From Mesorhizobium sp. YC-39 (GTDB lineage: Bacteria > Pseudomonadota > Alphaproteobacteria > Rhizobiales > Rhizobiaceae): DNA of 64,000 bases. The notes under the pieces were generated by a model. The model did no database searches. It was not told the DNA's origin and was given only the letters and a program-made list of their open reading frames with translations. Positions 25,357 through 34,237 of this stretch are shown here, one piece after another. The stretch lies in contig NZ_JAOWPS010000003.1 of the NCBI RefSeq assembly GCF_025753795.1, positions 863,306-927,305 of the forward strand, in the 5' to 3' direction. The translations under genes and the position numbers were made by a program. Numbering within the stretch: position 1 is the stretch's first letter; every line of letters begins with the position of its first letter.

Positions 25357-26688
25357 TCAAACGACCAACGCTTCGGAAAACTCCACCACCCTGCCCTGTC
25401 CGGGCGTGGCAATTTCGCCTTCCCACATCACGCGCCGGCCGCGCACGATTGTGCCGACCGGCCAGCCGGTGACCTGCCTGCCGTCATAGGGCGTCCAGCC
25501 AGCTTTCGAGCCGGCCTGCGCATTCGTGATGGTCTCGCGGCGCTTCAGATCGACAATGGTGAAATCGGCATCGTAGCCGGCGGCGACGCGGCCTTTTCTG
25601 GCCATGCCGAAGATGCGTTGCGGGCCGTGGCTGGACAAATCGACGAAGCGCTGCAGGGTCAGCCGGCCTGAATTGACGTGATCGAGCATGATCGGCACCA
25701 GCGTCTGCACGCCGGTCATGCCCGACGGCGAGGCCGGATAGGGCTTTGCCTTTTCGGCCAGTGTGTGTGGAGCATGGTCGGAACCGAGCACATCGACGAT
25801 GCCTTGCTGAATGCCGTGCCAGATGCCGTCGCGGTGGCGTGCTGCCCGCACCGGCGGGTTCATCTGGATCAGTGTGCCAAGACGCGCATAGTCGTCGGCG
25901 CTCAGTGTCAGATGATGCGGCGTCGCCTCGCAGGTCGCGACATCCTTGTGCCGTTCGAGGAAGGCGATCTCCTCGGCGGTCGAGATGTGCAGCACATGGA
26001 TGCGCGCGCGCGCTTTCCGGGCAATGCGCACAAGACGCTCGGTGCAGCGCAGTGCCGCGATCTCGTCGCGCCACACCGGATGCGAGGACGGATCGCCCTC
26101 GATGCGTTCGCCAAGCCGCTCGCGCAGCCGGAACTCGTCCTCGGAGTGGAAGGCGGCACGCCTGCGCGTATTCCCAAGGATTGCGGCGACACCCTCGTCG
26201 TCCTCGACCAGCAGGTCGCCGGTGGACGAGCCCATGAACACTTTCATGCCAGCGGCGCCGGGCAGCCGCTCCAGTTCGCCCACATCGCTAGCATTGTCGC
26301 GGGTGCCGCCGACCCAGAAGGCGAAGTCGCAATGCATGCGCCCGCTGGCGCGCCGTACCTTGTCGGCAAGGGCCGCCTCGCTAGTCGTCAACGGATTGGT
26401 GTTAGGCATCTCGAACACGGCGGTGACGCCGCCCAGCACCGCCGCGCGCGAGCCGGTCTCGAGGTCCTCCTTGTGCTCCAGCCCCGGCTCGCGGAAATGC
26501 ACCTGGCTGTCGACGACGCCCGGCAGGATATGCAGGCCGCGGCAATCGATCGTCTCGCCGGCCGATGCCTGGCCGAGATTGCCTATTGCCGCGATGCGAC
26601 CGGCCTTGACGCCGACATCGCGAAATCCCTCACCGTCATGGTTGACCACGGTGCCGCCTGTCAAGATGAGGTCGTAGGTCGTAGCCAT
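25357..26688 (-). CDS. pyrC: dihydroorotase (class I-like amidohydrolase)
   Basis: Ring-closes carbamoyl-aspartate to dihydroorotate in pyrimidine synthesis, or a related cyclic amide reaction. The 443-residue amidohydrolase has the family motif as DSQVHFREPG (60-69), so the first metal-binding His of DxHxHxR is Gln62. Other ligands look intact: HVLHIST, ATPHHLT and the catalytic Asp in GSDHAPHT. The sequence GMKVFMGSSTG also fits. No pyrB is adjacent, so this may be a second copy or have another cyclic-amide substrate. It is divergent from ygfZ. Confidence 0.8.
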   Translation of the reverse strand: MATTYDLILTGGTVVNHDGEGFRDVGVKAGRIAAIGNLGQASAGETIDCRGLHILPGVVDSQVHFREPGLEHKEDLETGSRAAVLGGVTAVFEMPNTNPLTTSEAALADKVRRASGRMHCDFAFWVGGTRDNASDVGELERLPGAAGMKVFMGSSTGDLLVEDDEGVAAILGNTRRRAAFHSEDEFRLRERLGERIEGDPSSHPVWRDEIAALRCTERLVRIARKARARIHVLHISTAEEIAFLERHKDVATCEATPHHLTLSADDYARLGTLIQMNPPVRAARHRDGIWHGIQQGIVDVLGSDHAPHTLAEKAKPYPASPSGMTGVQTLVPIMLDHVNSGRLTLQRFVDLSSHGPQRIFGMARKGRVAAGYDADFTIVDLKRRETITNAQAGSKAGWTPYDGRQVTGWPVGTIVRGRRVMWEGEIATPGQGRVVEFSEALVV

Positions 26689-26770
26689 GCTGATCCGATC
26701 TCTTGCGGGGGGAGTGTCAGCGGCTTACGTAAAGGCCGACCGTTTTGCAAGATTAGGTTGCTTTCCGCCC

Positions 26771-27631
26771 ATGCCCTTTGCCCTGTTGGAAGATCGCGCA
26801 CTCGTTTCCGTGTCAGGCCCGGATGCCGAGAATTTTTTGCAGAACATTCTGACGACCGACCTCGATGCACTTGCCGTCGGTGAGGCAAAGCCCGGCGCCT
26901 TGCTGACGCCGCAAGGCAAGATCCTGTTCGATTTCGTCATCTCGCGCGCCGGCGAGAATACCTTCCGTCTCGAATGCCGCGCCGACATTGCAGACGATTT
27001 CATACGCCGGCTGATGCTCTACCGGCTGCGCGCCAAGGTTGAGATTGCCAAGATCGATCAGGCATTTGTCGCCGTCGCGTGGGGAATTGACTCAACCACT
27101 TCACAATTTGATTCAACGCCGGTTGCCGATGCGCGCTTCCTCGACGCTGCCGTCCAGCGCTTCTATGGCGGCACCGCCGAAGGCGGCGATCTCGCTGCAT
27201 GGCAGGCCTTGCGCATCGCCCATGGCATCGCCGAGAGCGGCAGCGACTACCAGCTTGGCGATGCCTTCCCGCATGACGTGCTGCTCGACGAGACCGGCGG
27301 CGTCGGCTTCAGGAAAGGCTGCTATGTCGGCCAGGAGGTGGTTTCGCGCATGCAGCACCGTGGCACCGCCAGGCGGCGGGTGCTGATCGCCAGGGCAGAG
27401 CGGCCACTGCCCGATCCGGGCACCGAGTTGACCGTCGACGGGCGGCCGGTCGGCGCGCTCGGCTCGACGGCCGGGATGACAGGTCTTGCCATTGCCCGTA
27501 TCGACCGGGTCAAGGCGGCACTCGACGCCGGCCAGCCTATCCTGGCCGGATATGCTGCCGTCTCGCTCACCATTCCGGCCTGGGCGAAATTCACTTTTCC
27601 ACAGGAAGCCGTCGGCGCGGAGGAGGCCTGA
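26771..27631 (+). CDS. ygfZ: folate-binding protein YgfZ (Fe-S cluster maturation/repair)
   Basis: A tetrahydrofolate-dependent helper for iron-sulfur enzymes. Start ATG 26771 (MPFALLEDRALV) gives 286 residues; the earlier start at 26687 would add an unconserved leader overlapping the divergent gene. The signature KGCYVGQEVVSRM (about residues 181-193) with its key Cys is complete. The stop overlaps the start of the HD hydrolase gene by one base (TGATG), so the two are coupled. Confidence 0.9.
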   Translation: MPFALLEDRALVSVSGPDAENFLQNILTTDLDALAVGEAKPGALLTPQGKILFDFVISRAGENTFRLECRADIADDFIRRLMLYRLRAKVEIAKIDQAFVAVAWGIDSTTSQFDSTPVADARFLDAAVQRFYGGTAEGGDLAAWQALRIAHGIAESGSDYQLGDAFPHDVLLDETGGVGFRKGCYVGQEVVSRMQHRGTARRRVLIARAERPLPDPGTELTVDGRPVGALGSTAGMTGLAIARIDRVKAALDAGQPILAGYAAVSLTIPAWAKFTFPQEAVGAEEA

Positions 27632-28269
27632 TGGCGGCTGATCGCGCAGGCGCCCCGCCGCGCGCCTGGCAGCGCATGTTGTCCGGCCGGCGACTCGACC
27701 TGCTCGACCCCTCGCCACTCGACATCGAGATTTCCGACATCGCGCACGGGCTTGCCCGCGTCGCTCGCTGGAATGGCCAGACCAGCGGCGACCACGCCTT
27801 TTCGGTCGCCCAGCATTCGCTGCTGGTCGAGGCGCTGTTTTGCGAACTGGCGCCGGACGCCCCGGCCGACGCACGGCTGGCCGCCTTGCTGCACGACGCG
27901 CCGGAATATGTCATCGGCGACATGATCTCACCGTTCAAATCGGTGATGGGCGGCAGCTACAAGGATTGCGAACTCCGACTTCAGCGCGCCATCCACTTGC
28001 GCTTTTCGCTGCCGGCTGAACTCGGCGCCGGCCTGCGCAAGGAGATCAAGCGCGCCGACCAGATCGCCGCCTACTATGAGGCGACATTGCTGGCCGGCTT
28101 CTCGACGACGGAGGCGACCGAGTATTTCGGCCGGCCGCGCGGCTTCAATGCAGAACGCTTCGATTTCACGCCGCGTTCGGTGACTTGGGCGCAAAACGCC
28201 TTCCTCAAGCGGTATGCGGCGATCGAAACGAAACGTCAGGCAGCGGTTACGGTGCACTCGGTGAAGTAA
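27631..28269 (+). CDS. HD domain hydrolase (YfbR-like)
   Basis: A 212-residue metal-dependent phosphohydrolase. QHSLLVEALF supplies the first His, LLHDAPEYVIGD the HD pair and KRADQIAAYYEA the last Asp. The order matches the YfbR group, which dephosphorylates deoxynucleoside 5'-monophosphates; the exact substrate is inferred. Translation is coupled to ygfZ by the TGATG overlap at 27629-27633. Confidence 0.85.
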   Translation: MAADRAGAPPRAWQRMLSGRRLDLLDPSPLDIEISDIAHGLARVARWNGQTSGDHAFSVAQHSLLVEALFCELAPDAPADARLAALLHDAPEYVIGDMISPFKSVMGGSYKDCELRLQRAIHLRFSLPAELGAGLRKEIKRADQIAAYYEATLLAGFSTTEATEYFGRPRGFNAERFDFTPRSVTWAQNAFLKRYAAIETKRQAAVTVHSVK

Positions 28270-28334
28270 AAGAACGCTAAATTAACCGGCGGCTACCACA
28301 GTACCGTGTCCGATCTCGGTCCGCAGGCCCGCAC

Positions 28335-30470
28335 ATGCCCGTCGCTCATGCCAAGGCTGGTTCGCCCGCACGCAGGCGCGGCGCCGGAGGCTTCGGCCCG
28401 AAGCGGCGCGTCGACGACGAACTGCGCGAGCAGAACGAGCGCTTTTCGGCGGCTGTCGAGAACATGTCGCATGGGCTGTGCATGTTCGATGCCGACGAGC
28501 GGATGATCATCTGCAACGGCAACTATCTCAGTATCTTCTGCCTCGACGCCGAAATCGTGCGGCCCGGCATCCGTTTCTTCGACATCCTCCAACACAGCGT
28601 CGACATCGGCGTCGCCTCGCAGAGCGCCGCAGAACTCTACGCCATCCGCAAGCCCTATATCGACCAGGCGAAACCTTCGACCTACGAGGAAACGCTGTCG
28701 GACGGGCGCATCATCGACATTTCGCACCGGCCGCTGGCTTCGGGCGGCTGGGTGTCGATCTATGAGGACATCACTGTCCAACGGCGCGCCGAGCAGGAGC
28801 TGAAGGAACAGCACCGCCGCTTCGACGCTGCACTTGCCAATATGTCGCAAGGTCTTTTGATGTACGACGCCGACGGCAAGCTGATCGTGCGCAACGAGCG
28901 TTTCCTGGAACTCTACCATGTGACGCCAGCCGACTTTCCGCTTGGCATGAGCCACCGCGACCTGATCGAGCAGCTCGTGCGCCTGGGCATCTACGCTGAG
29001 ATCGACATCGACAGCGAAATCTCCAAAACCCGTGCTTGCCTGCAAGCCGGGGAAGTCCGGTCGACACATCGCCATCTGACCGATGGCAGAACCCTCTTGG
29101 TCGCGCGCCGGCCAATGAGTGGTGGTGGCTGGGTCGCGACCTTCGACGACGTCACCGAGCGCCGACGTGTCGAAGAGCGCATGACCCATCTTGCGCTTCA
29201 CGACACGCTGACCAACCTGCCCAATCGCTCGATGTTCCGCGAAAGGCTCGACCAGGCCCTGCGCGAGGCCACGGATCTGGCGATATTGTCGCTCGACCTC
29301 GACCGCTTCAAGGCCGTCAACGATACGTGGGGACATCCTGCCGGCGATTGGCTGCTGAAATGCGTGGCCGAGCGGCTGCAACGTTGCCTGCGCAACGAGA
29401 CCGACGTCGTCGCCCGTTTCGGCGGCGACGAATTCGTCATCATCCAGTTCAATCCCAAAAGCGCTGCCGATGCGGAAAAACTGGCAAAACGCATCGTCGA
29501 TATCATCGGAAGACCGTTTCGCGACAAAAGCCGCGACATGCATGTCGGCATCAGCCTCGGCATTGCGCTTTTCCCCGACGATGGCACGGACGCCGACACG
29601 CTCTTGAAAAACGCAGACATGGCCCTCTACCGGGCAAAAAGCGAAGGCCGTAACGTTTACCGCTTCTTCGAGCCCGGCATGGATGCGATGGTGCGGGCGC
29701 GCCGTGCGCTCGAAACAGACCTCGAGGCAGCGTTGCCGCGGCGAGAATTCGAGCTGGATTTCCAACCCATCATGAACATCGCTTCCGGCGAGATCGTCGG
29801 CGCAGAAGCCTTGATGCGATGGCATTCGTCGGCACGCGGCCTGGTGCCGCCGGACAATTTCATCCCGGTTGCCGAAGAAATCGGGCTGATCGTTCCGCTT
29901 GGCGAATGGGCGCTGAGGAAAGCTTGCACGGTGGCGGCGGGTTGGCCCCATGAGCTGCGCATCGCGGTCAATGTCTCGGCCGTGCAGATCAAAAGCGGCA
30001 CCTTTGCCCGCAGCGTCATCTCCGCACTGGCGTTTTCCGGTGTGCCGGCCAGCCGGCTGGAACTGGAAATCACCGAAACGGTGCTGATGGACGAAAGCGA
30101 TACGGTGCTGAAGACGCTCAGGCAGTTGCGCGAACTCGGCATCCGCATCGCGCTGGATGATTTCGGCATTGGCTATTCGTCGCTCGGCTATCTCCGCCGC
30201 TTCCCGGTCGACAAGATCAAGATCGACCGCTCCTTCATCCGTGATATCGACAACCGCGCCACCGCCGCGATCGTGCGCACGGTCATCGGGCTCGGCGCCC
30301 AGCTTGGCATCACCGTTACCGCCGAAGGCGTCGAAACCGAAGCTCAGCTGGAGTTCCTGCGCAAGGAGGGCTGTGTCGAGGCCCAAGGCTATCTGATCGG
30401 CGTGCCATCGAAGGCAGCGGACATCGCTCGTCTGCTGGAGACGCGCGCAGCGATCAGGCAATCAGGCTGA
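28335..30470 (+). CDS. PAS-PAS-GGDEF-EAL cyclic di-GMP turnover protein
   Basis: A 711-residue cytoplasmic signalling protein. Two similar PAS modules (about residues 40-155 and 165-275; each starts with AVENMSHGLCMFDAD or ALANMSQGLLMYDAD) are followed by GGDEF at 363-367 (ARFGGDEFVII) and EAL near 490 (GAEALMRW). EAL catalytic landmarks are intact: VNVSAVQI, LEITETVLMD, LDDFGIGYSSLGYLRRF and TAEGVETEAQLEFL. The product inhibition site of the cyclase (RxxD before GGDEF) reads NETD. No membrane segment is seen. Both activities may be present; which dominates is open. Confidence 0.92.
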   Translation: MPVAHAKAGSPARRRGAGGFGPKRRVDDELREQNERFSAAVENMSHGLCMFDADERMIICNGNYLSIFCLDAEIVRPGIRFFDILQHSVDIGVASQSAAELYAIRKPYIDQAKPSTYEETLSDGRIIDISHRPLASGGWVSIYEDITVQRRAEQELKEQHRRFDAALANMSQGLLMYDADGKLIVRNERFLELYHVTPADFPLGMSHRDLIEQLVRLGIYAEIDIDSEISKTRACLQAGEVRSTHRHLTDGRTLLVARRPMSGGGWVATFDDVTERRRVEERMTHLALHDTLTNLPNRSMFRERLDQALREATDLAILSLDLDRFKAVNDTWGHPAGDWLLKCVAERLQRCLRNETDVVARFGGDEFVIIQFNPKSAADAEKLAKRIVDIIGRPFRDKSRDMHVGISLGIALFPDDGTDADTLLKNADMALYRAKSEGRNVYRFFEPGMDAMVRARRALETDLEAALPRREFELDFQPIMNIASGEIVGAEALMRWHSSARGLVPPDNFIPVAEEIGLIVPLGEWALRKACTVAAGWPHELRIAVNVSAVQIKSGTFARSVISALAFSGVPASRLELEITETVLMDESDTVLKTLRQLRELGIRIALDDFGIGYSSLGYLRRFPVDKIKIDRSFIRDIDNRATAAIVRTVIGLGAQLGITVTAEGVETEAQLEFLRKEGCVEAQGYLIGVPSKAADIARLLETRAAIRQSG

Positions 30471-30518
30471 GCGCGCCAGGACCGAGCCAGTCATCGGGCG
30501 AGCCTGAAACACCTGCCA

Positions 30519-31409
30519 TCAGCGCAATGCTTCGATATATTTTTCGTGGAAGCGCACGTAACCGGCTTCGATCTCCTTGAGATGACGCTCGATCAGGGCG
30601 TGAAACGCCGGCAGCTGATGGAACGGCACACCCGGATAGGCATGATGCTCGGCGTGAAAGGGCATGTTCCAGGCGAGCTTGCGGACAAACCAGTTGGTCA
30701 GCGTGGTCCGGGTGTTTTCCAGCATGTTGGCGACAAGCGGACAACGGCCATGTTCGGCCAGGAGATAGAGGCGCAGAAATGGCTGTCCCAGAAGCGCCGG
30801 CACGATCCAGACATAGAGCAGCGTGGTTGCCCGGAACCAGATGGCCAGCACAAGCACGACGGCATAGAAGGCAATCATGGCACGGGCCTCAGCGCGCACC
30901 TTGGGCCGGCCTTTTGGCGGCGCGTAGCTGTCCCGGCATTGACCGGTGGCGTTGGTGTAGAGCGTCTTGAAGTGGCCCCACCACACCGGAAGCCCGGAGA
31001 CGTGGATGAGATACTGGCGCCAGGTCTCGGGCTTCGAGAAGGCGAGTTCCGGGTCGTTCTCCGGATCCTGGGTGAAGCGGTGATGGGCGAAATGGAAATA
31101 GCGGAACCAGTCGGCCGGCAACGCGATCGCCAGACTGCAGATGCGCGCCACGAGATCGTTCAGCCGTTGTGTTTCGAAAGCCGTGCGGTGAACCGTCTCG
31201 TGAAGAAGCGTGAACAGGAAAACGATGAGGATGCCTTGCGGCAGCATCAGCAGCGGCCAGTACGGCACCTTGGCGATGATCAGCGCGCCAATGACGATGA
31301 TCGCGCCCCAATGACCGGCAAGCTGCAGCAGCCCGAGCCGATCCGACTTGGCGGTCAGTCGATCGCGCTGTTGCTGCGTCAGCGATGCGATCACGTCGCG
31401 ATGGTCCAT
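30519..31409 (-). CDS. membrane fatty acid desaturase
   Basis: A 296-residue di-iron membrane enzyme with all three histidine boxes: HETVH (70-74), HFAHH (106-110) and HAEHH near residue 255. Four hydrophobic segments lie between them. The boxes fit the FA_desaturase family; the acyl or other lipid substrate and double-bond position cannot be read. It is divergent from a LysR gene with a perfect operator between them (31481-31511). Confidence 0.88.
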   Translation of the reverse strand: MDHRDVIASLTQQQRDRLTAKSDRLGLLQLAGHWGAIIVIGALIIAKVPYWPLLMLPQGILIVFLFTLLHETVHRTAFETQRLNDLVARICSLAIALPADWFRYFHFAHHRFTQDPENDPELAFSKPETWRQYLIHVSGLPVWWGHFKTLYTNATGQCRDSYAPPKGRPKVRAEARAMIAFYAVVLVLAIWFRATTLLYVWIVPALLGQPFLRLYLLAEHGRCPLVANMLENTRTTLTNWFVRKLAWNMPFHAEHHAYPGVPFHQLPAFHALIERHLKEIEAGYVRFHEKYIEALR

Positions 31410-31480
31410 TGGCTTGATCCCGCACTGTCGATCAGATCAGCCTAATCGCCAAAACAGCTTTCGCAAAACGAGGATTTCTG

Positions 31481-31511
31481 CAATTTAGATAAGCTCAACT
31501 TATCTAAATTG
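31481..31511. promoter_or_regulatory. perfect LysR-type operator between desaturase and lysR
   Basis: Arms CAATTTAGATAAG (31481-31493) and CTTATCTAAATTG (31499-31511) are exact reverse complements around CTCAA. Inside it, T at 31490 and A at 31502 form the T-N11-A core that LysR proteins bind. The site ends six bases before the regulator's ATG (31518) and lies about 70 bases upstream of the desaturase start. Confidence 0.8.
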
Positions 31512-31517
31512 GTCACC

Positions 31518-32465
31518 ATGGTAGCACTTCCATCCTTGCGGGGACTCCAGGCCTTCGAGGCTGCGGCGCGCTGCGGCAGCTTTGCCGCCGCAGCCGAAGA
31601 ACTTTCAATTTCCGCGGCCGCGGTCAGCCAGCTGATCCGGACTATCGAGGACCAGATGGGCCGCAAGCTGTTTCACCGGGTCAACCGCCGTGCCGTGCTG
31701 ACCGATGCCGGCCGGGAAATGCTGCCACGGCTGACACCGGCCTTCGAGGAGATCGGCAGCGTGTCGCGCGAGCTCAGCGGCGCGGAGTTTCGATCGCGCC
31801 TTGTCGTCTCGGTGCCACCATCCATGGCGATGGGCTGGCTCTCGACGCGGCTCGCGAGCTTTGTCGCCAGCCATGGCGCGGTCGACATATCGCTGAGAGG
31901 CGAAGACGATCCGGTATCGTTCGACCGCGACCTGATCGACATCCGTCTTTCCTATGGACGCTCCCACTATCGCGACCAGGCAACGGAAGACATCGCGAGG
32001 GATGCCGTCTATCCCGTTTGCGCACCTGCGATGGCAAGCGGGATCGGCGATCTCGAAGGCGCCGCCGCCCTCGCCAGCTTGCCGTTGATCCAAACGGATT
32101 GGGGCCCGACAGGTGCGTCCTTTCCGTCCTGGCGCAGCTGGTTCGAGACCGCCGGCATCGAGCTCGGCCGCACGAACCAGCACGGTCTGTCGGCGAATTC
32201 CTCGCGGGCGGCACTCGATCTGGCGATCTCGGGCCTCGGTGTCGCACTGGCGCAGGGCGTCTTCTGCGCCGAGGCGCTGGAAGACGGCAGGCTGGTCAGG
32301 CCCGTCACACAAGCGCTGGAGCTGCGACAGCCCTATTGCCTGACGATCCCGCAGAGAAGCTTGAGGCGCGACGTGGTGGTGGCGTTCAGGACATGGCTGA
32401 TCGAGGAATGCCTGCGCTCGGTGGACTCGCCGGCGTTGATCACTCGGCCATCTGAGAGCCAGTGA
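31518..32465 (+). CDS. LysR family regulator (GcvA-like), likely desaturase regulator
   Basis: ATG 31518 is preferred; the TTG at 31509 lies within the operator. The 315-residue product has the LysR helix-turn-helix (LRGLQAFEAAARCGSFAAAA, then SAAAVSQLIRTIED) and an effector domain with the GcvA/AmpR-like PSMAMGWLSTRL stretch. No clear ribosome site precedes the start. It probably controls itself and the divergent desaturase through the 31-base operator. The signal is unknown. Confidence 0.88.
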   Translation: MVALPSLRGLQAFEAAARCGSFAAAAEELSISAAAVSQLIRTIEDQMGRKLFHRVNRRAVLTDAGREMLPRLTPAFEEIGSVSRELSGAEFRSRLVVSVPPSMAMGWLSTRLASFVASHGAVDISLRGEDDPVSFDRDLIDIRLSYGRSHYRDQATEDIARDAVYPVCAPAMASGIGDLEGAAALASLPLIQTDWGPTGASFPSWRSWFETAGIELGRTNQHGLSANSSRAALDLAISGLGVALAQGVFCAEALEDGRLVRPVTQALELRQPYCLTIPQRSLRRDVVVAFRTWLIEECLRSVDSPALITRPSESQ

Positions 32466-32479
32466 CGGCAATTGCCCGG

Positions 32480-32752
32480 TCAGAGGTGTCCGCTCAATGC
32501 TGCCACCATGTCCCTGTTCGTCGCCACGGGAACGATCTCGAATTCGACCAGATCCGCCCATTCGACGACCCAGCGCTGCAGGAGTGTGACGTCATCGGCC
32601 TCCACCAGCAGGAAGCAGCGGCTCATATCCGCCGCGATCCAGCTGTGGTGCACGAGAAGCGCGTCCGGCTTCAGGCGGCCCTGGTCGCGGAAGCGACGAT
32701 AGATCTCCTTGCGGTCACAGCCGCGAAAATCCTCGGTCACAAAAAACAGCAT
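32480..32752 (-). CDS. DUF3303-like protein
   Basis: A 90-residue protein starting MLFFVTEDFRG with RDQGRLKPDALLVHHSWI and CFLLVEADD, the pattern of the DUF3303 family (small ferredoxin-like fold). Function is unknown. Its start lies nine bases after the stop of the RimK-like gene on the same strand, so it may be the third gene of that operon. Confidence 0.7.
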   Translation of the reverse strand: MLFFVTEDFRGCDRKEIYRRFRDQGRLKPDALLVHHSWIAADMSRCFLLVEADDVTLLQRWVVEWADLVEFEIVPVATNRDMVAALSGHL

Positions 32753-32761
32753 CTCTGTCCC

Positions 32762-34237
32762 CTACTCGGATGATTGTCGGCCCGGCCGGTCGAGCCGCTC
32801 CAGGAACCACTGCGTCAGCCGCACCCAGACCTCGTCTTTTTCGCCGGAATCCTCCCAGCCATGGTCGAGGTTGGGATTGTCGTTGACCTCGATGACGAAG
32901 ACGCCGTCCCTGGTCTCCTTGAGGTCGACGCCGTAGAGGCCGTCGCCGATGCAGCGCGCCGCCCTCACCGCCGTCTCGACGACATGGGCCGGTGCCTCCT
33001 TCAGCGTGAAGGTCTTGATGCCACCCTGGTCGGGCTTGCCATTGGCCTTGTGGTTGACGATCTGCCAGTGTTTCTTGGCCATCAGATAGTGCACGGCAAA
33101 CAGCGGCTGGCCGCCGAGCACGCCGACACGCCAGTCATACTCGGTCGGAATGAATTTTTGCGCGATCAAGAGGTCGGAATCCTCCAGCCATTCGGTGGCC
33201 AGCGTCTTCAGCTCCTCGAAGGTCTCACATTTCTTCACACCACGCGAAAATGACGAGTCCGGGATCTTCAGCACCAACGGAAAACCCAGTGTCTGTGCCG
33301 CCACGTCAAGGTCCGAAGTGCCGGCGATCATCACCGTCGGCGGCACCGGCACCTTGTTGTAGGTCATCAGCTCGTTGAGATAGACCTTGTTGGTGCAGCG
33401 GATCATCGACAGCGGATCGTCGATGACCGGCATGCCTTCCTGCTGGGCGCGGCGGGCGAAGCGGTAAGTGTGGTTGGAGATCGAAGTGGTCTCGCGGATG
33501 AACAGGGCGTCGTAATTGGCAAGCTTGGCCAGATCCCTCTTGGTGATCGGCTCAATTTCGACGCCCATTTTCTCGGCGATCTTGGCCCAATAGCGCAGCG
33601 ACGAAATCTCCGACGGCGGCAGTTCCTCATGCGGATCGACCAGCGTGGCGAAGGTGTAGCGCGCCGGCGTGCGGCCCTTGGTGTCGCGCCACTCTCGGTT
33701 GGTGTAGGTCTCAAGGCATTGCAGGAAGTGCTCTTTTTCCCCGTCGGTCATCCTGATCAGCGGATGGAAGCCGATCTTGCGGATTGCTGCCCATTCGGCG
33801 CTGTCCTTGATGTGGACCTCCAGCGCCGGCGCCCGGAACCAGTCGAACAGGAGCTTGGCGAAGCGGTCCCATATCCTGGACGGACCGATGCCGAAGAAGA
33901 TGCAGACCTTCTGCGGAAAGGCGCCGCCGAGATCCTTGCGGCATTTGTTGAGCGCGAGTTCCAGTTCCGGCAGCGCATGCTCGTAGAGCTTGCGCTCCGA
34001 CAGGTCGATCATCGTCTCAACCGTCGGGATGACCTTGTGACCGCGCGAACCGGCGAGCAGCGAGGCATAGTAGCCGCGGCTCTGATAGCCGTAATTGTTC
34101 GACAGGTTGATGACCTTCGGCCGCTGGCCGCGAAACAGCGCTGGATGCGCAAGATAGTCGCGGTTGGTGATGATCTTGTGCGGCGTCGCCACTTGGTCGA
34201 GATCGTTCTGCCGGCCGGTGAGGATGACCCAGGTCAT
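32762..34237 (-). CDS. RimK-like ATP-grasp ligase with extended N-terminal domain
   Basis: The 491-residue product has an N-terminal domain of about 250 residues, with no enzyme motif that I recognise, and a C-terminal ATP-grasp domain. Visible ATP-grasp features are PLVLKIPDSSFSRGVKK, LIAQKFIPTEYDWRVGVLGG and the metal-binding end GVFVIEVNDNPNLDHG. RimK relatives join amino acids to a carboxylate using ATP, making tags or peptides. The ATG overlaps the stop of the GNAT/C39 gene by four bases (ATGA), so the two are made together. The acceptor substrate is unknown. Confidence 0.85.
   Translation of the reverse strand: MTWVILTGRQNDLDQVATPHKIITNRDYLAHPALFRGQRPKVINLSNNYGYQSRGYYASLLAGSRGHKVIPTVETMIDLSERKLYEHALPELELALNKCRKDLGGAFPQKVCIFFGIGPSRIWDRFAKLLFDWFRAPALEVHIKDSAEWAAIRKIGFHPLIRMTDGEKEHFLQCLETYTNREWRDTKGRTPARYTFATLVDPHEELPPSEISSLRYWAKIAEKMGVEIEPITKRDLAKLANYDALFIRETTSISNHTYRFARRAQQEGMPVIDDPLSMIRCTNKVYLNELMTYNKVPVPPTVMIAGTSDLDVAAQTLGFPLVLKIPDSSFSRGVKKCETFEELKTLATEWLEDSDLLIAQKFIPTEYDWRVGVLGGQPLFAVHYLMAKKHWQIVNHKANGKPDQGGIKTFTLKEAPAHVVETAVRAARCIGDGLYGVDLKETRDGVFVIEVNDNPNLDHGWEDSGEKDEVWVRLTQWFLERLDRPGRQSSE

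Noticed and set aside
28293..30461. A 722-codon minus-strand ORF
   Set aside because: It is the antisense of the PAS-GGDEF-EAL gene, which has intact motifs on the plus strand.
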